Shown: positions 62,212 through 64,000 of the stretch, in pieces
Position numbering within the stretch: position 1 is the first letter of the stretch
How the letters are laid out: each line of letters opens with the position of its first letter
DNA from: an uncultured Alphaproteobacteria bacterium
GTDB lineage: Bacteria > Pseudomonadota > Alphaproteobacteria > RF32 > CAG-239
DNA: 64,000 nt
Direction of reading: 5' to 3'
Assembly (NCBI GenBank): GCA_944393215.1
Contig: CALXZL010000008.1
Span: 1-64,000, forward strand
The notes under the pieces: generated by a model
Seen by the model: only the letters and a program-made list of their open reading frames with translations
Databases searched by the model: none
Told to the model about the DNA's origin: nothing
Made by a program: the position numbers and the translations under genes

Positions 62212-63633
62212 ATGAGTAAACGTAACAAACGTGTTGTCTTACTTCCCAAAAGCAGGAAATTTACCAAGAAAAAGCATAAGAGCAAACAGATTCTCGGACT
62301 TGGTCCAAGGATGATAAACTCTGTTACCAAAGCCTTAGAAAACAATAACAGTAAATATATTCGTAAAATTGTAGACGGGTTGAGCGAATATGAGTTGGCG
62401 CGCTTGCTCGAGAGTCTGGATAATGATCAGCGAATCAAGCTGGTAGATATCTTGGGAGATAAAATCAATCCGGATGTTTTTCCCGAATTAAATGAAATCG
62501 TTCAAGAGCAAATCATTGACAATTTAGATGAAGATCAGGTCGTCAAAATTGTCAATGAGTTGGATTCGGATGATGCCGTTGAAATTTTGGAACACATGGA
62601 TGATGACGAACAAACGCAAATCATCAACCGATTAGATCCGGAGTTAAAATATCAGGTCAAATCATCCTTTGCTTATCCGGAAGATTCTGCCGGTCGTATC
62701 ATGTCACGAGATTTTGTCTCCATGCCTAATGACTGGAGTGTAAAGGAAGCACGTCAATATTTGCTCAAAGAACAAGATCTACCGGATGAATTCTATGAAA
62801 TATTCATTACCGATTCATTATATCATCCGGTCGGACAAATCAGTTTGGACAAACTTATCCGCTCCAAATCTTCAGCAATGTTATCAGACATCATGGACGG
62901 AGAAGTATGCCCGATAGATGCTTATACCGATCAGGAAGAAGTGGCACATATGTTCAGAGAATATGGTTGGAAGTCAGCCATGGTTGTTGATAACAAAGGG
63001 CGCTTGGTCGGAAGTATTATGGTCGATGATATTGTCCATATTGTTCATGAAGAAGTAAGTGAAGATATCATGCACTTGTCCGGTACGGAAGAAGGCGATG
63101 TATATAAATCGGTCTTTAACATATTTCGTTCAAGAGCCGTCTGGCTTATCACCAATTTACTTGCCACCATTGTCGCAGCTTCGGTTGTAAAAGGATTTCA
63201 GGATATAATAGCGGAAGTATCAACGCTTGCGGTTTTAATGCCGATAGTCGCATCAATGGGCGGCACCACGGGACAGCAAACGTTGGCAGTTGCCGTCAGA
63301 GCCTTAGCCACAAAAGAATTAACCTCCCGTAACACCATTAAGGTGATAGGCAAGGAATTTGCCGTTGGTTTGTGCAACGGATTGCTTTTTGCCGGTTTAA
63401 TCTGGGGAATAACCCATCTTATGTTTCCCGAAAAAATAATGATAAGCAACATCATCGCCGTTTCCATGTTGTGCAATTTAATGATAGCTGGGTTGGCGGG
63501 AATATTAATTCCGTTAACGTTAAATAAATTAAAAATAGATCCGGCAATATCCTCGGGAGTATTTTTAATTGCACTAACGGATTCCGGAGGATTTTTCATC
63601 TTTTTAGGTTTGGCAAAATTGCTGCTGTTTTGA
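62212..63633 (+). CDS. mgtE: Magnesium transporter MgtE
   Basis: A 473-residue magnesium channel. The N-terminal superhelical domain (about 25-150) shows repeats such as ELDSDDAVEILEHMDDDEQ; a CBS pair spans about 155-290 (RIMSRDFVSMP, AMVVDNKGRLVGSIMVDD), and five membrane helices follow, with the selectivity region VLMPIVASMGGTTGQQTLAV. GGAGGGAAT precedes the ATG. Followed after about 95 bases by lspA. Confidence 0.96.
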   Translation: MSKRNKRVVLLPKSRKFTKKKHKSKQILGLGPRMINSVTKALENNNSKYIRKIVDGLSEYELARLLESLDNDQRIKLVDILGDKINPDVFPELNEIVQEQIIDNLDEDQVVKIVNELDSDDAVEILEHMDDDEQTQIINRLDPELKYQVKSSFAYPEDSAGRIMSRDFVSMPNDWSVKEARQYLLKEQDLPDEFYEIFITDSLYHPVGQISLDKLIRSKSSAMLSDIMDGEVCPIDAYTDQEEVAHMFREYGWKSAMVVDNKGRLVGSIMVDDIVHIVHEEVSEDIMHLSGTEEGDVYKSVFNIFRSRAVWLITNLLATIVAASVVKGFQDIIAEVSTLAVLMPIVASMGGTTGQQTLAVAVRALATKELTSRNTIKVIGKEFAVGLCNGLLFAGLIWGITHLMFPEKIMISNIIAVSMLCNLMIAGLAGILIPLTLNKLKIDPAISSGVFLIALTDSGGFFIFLGLAKLLLF

Positions 63634-63727
63634 ATTAAACTATGAATATCTTTGAGTTTTGTCTTTTTATTGCAGCAAAAATAGGCTAATGTCAAAATAG
63701 AATAATATGTGTATATGGAGTTAGATA

Positions 63728-64000
63728 ATGTTATTAGGGTTGGGATGCGCACTGGTTATAATAATTTTAGACCAGATTTCCAAATATTACGTTATGGAAA
63801 ATATTCTAAATGAATATGGAGCCATAAGTTTCACCTCATTTTTCAATTTGGTCAGAGCCTGGAATACGGGGGTTAGTTTTTCCATGTTTAATAACGGCGG
63901 CATGTTCGGAACAGCGGTTTTAACCCTTATTTCACTGACCATAGTCGGCTTTTTGATTTATTGGCTTCATAAGGAACAAATAAAAATAATTCAAATTTCG
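63728..64000 (+). CDS. lspA: Lipoprotein signal peptidase, 5' part
   Basis: The first 91 codons of signal peptidase II, running off the end of the window. The N-terminal span contains LDQISKYYVM, whose Asp is typical for LspA, and the segment FFNLVRAWNTGVSFSMFNN matches the family motif NxGxSF. The second span follows. The catalytic Asp pair would lie beyond the window. TGGAGTTAGATA precedes the ATG. Lipoproteins in the window (56225, 57492, 58653) would be its substrates. Confidence 0.92.
   Translation, partial: MLLGLGCALVIIILDQISKYYVMENILNEYGAISFTSFFNLVRAWNTGVSFSMFNNGGMFGTAVLTLISLTIVGFLIYWLHKEQIKIIQIS

Noticed and set aside
1-64000. CRISPR arrays, insertion sequences, integrases, rRNA genes
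   Set aside because: No regularly spaced repeats, transposase or integrase motifs or rRNA sequence were seen on either strand.

Overview
This is an AT-rich window from a Gram-negative bacterium that looks like an anaerobic alphaproteobacterium. The alphaproteobacterial assignment rests on gene order and family signatures: a small membrane protein divergent from an RluA-type synthase and rpoH, tpiA-secG-pyrG followed by kdsA, a small DUF6898-like gene next to parC, and dusB/trkA/hfq/hflX. KdsA, LspA, OmpA-type and PpiD-type proteins imply an outer membrane with LPS. The anaerobic assignment rests on pyruvate:ferredoxin oxidoreductase, a HydE-type hydrogenase maturase, rubrerythrin, a flavodiiron protein and formate-tetrahydrofolate ligase. 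An uncultured, possibly host- or gut-associated Rhodospirillales-like lineage would fit, but that is inference. No transposase, integrase, rRNA gene or CRISPR array was seen.

Layout. 1-4.8 kb: tRNA-Pro, two GNAT acetyltransferases, a phosphodiesterase-like protein, an orphan gene, and a DUF2157/GDYXXLXY membrane pair. 4.8-11.9 kb (minus strand): an accessory operon built around a VirD4/TraG-type coupling ATPase with two paralogous two-pass membrane proteins and two large unrecognised soluble proteins. 12.2-14.3 kb: RluA-type pseudouridine synthase and rpoH. 14.3-18.0 kb: a signalling cluster in which both recognisable enzymes look catalytically degenerate (a tail-anchored pseudokinase and a PAS protein with a broken GGDEF domain). 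18-23 kb: tRNA-modification genes, an M29 aminopeptidase and several unknowns. 23.3-32.5 kb: the anaerobic block (PFOR, rubrerythrin, PerR/Fur regulator with a perfect Fur-type box, flavodiiron protein, HydE), interrupted by tRNA-Gly and a short methyltransferase/phosphatase pair. 32.7-35.7 kb: a SulP remnant, a Cys-x-x-Cys membrane protein with a helical partner, and two orphans, one of them an internal duplication. 35.9-47.4 kb: core genes (PpiD-like, tpiA, secG, pyrG, kdsA, recO, parC, fhs). 47.6-52.2 kb: a 1334-residue membrane-anchored coiled-coil protein and a companion. 52.2-64 kb: dusB, trkA, hfq, hflX, envelope lipoproteins, a Panacea-like protein, recJ, tRNA-Leu, mgtE and the 5' part of lspA.

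How parts work together. PFOR makes acetyl-CoA and reduced ferredoxin, HydE points to [FeFe]-hydrogenase as an electron sink, and the PerR-like regulator with rubrerythrin and flavodiiron protein protects these oxygen-sensitive enzymes. The VirD4 operon is the best candidate for an undescribed system: it carries the substrate-recruiting ATPase of a type IV secretion machine but no VirB channel genes in the window. A second theme is a set of stand-alone orphan genes that lack Shine-Dalgarno sequences; several carry GCTATA-type promoters and hairpin terminators of their own, and they sit between otherwise conserved core operons.
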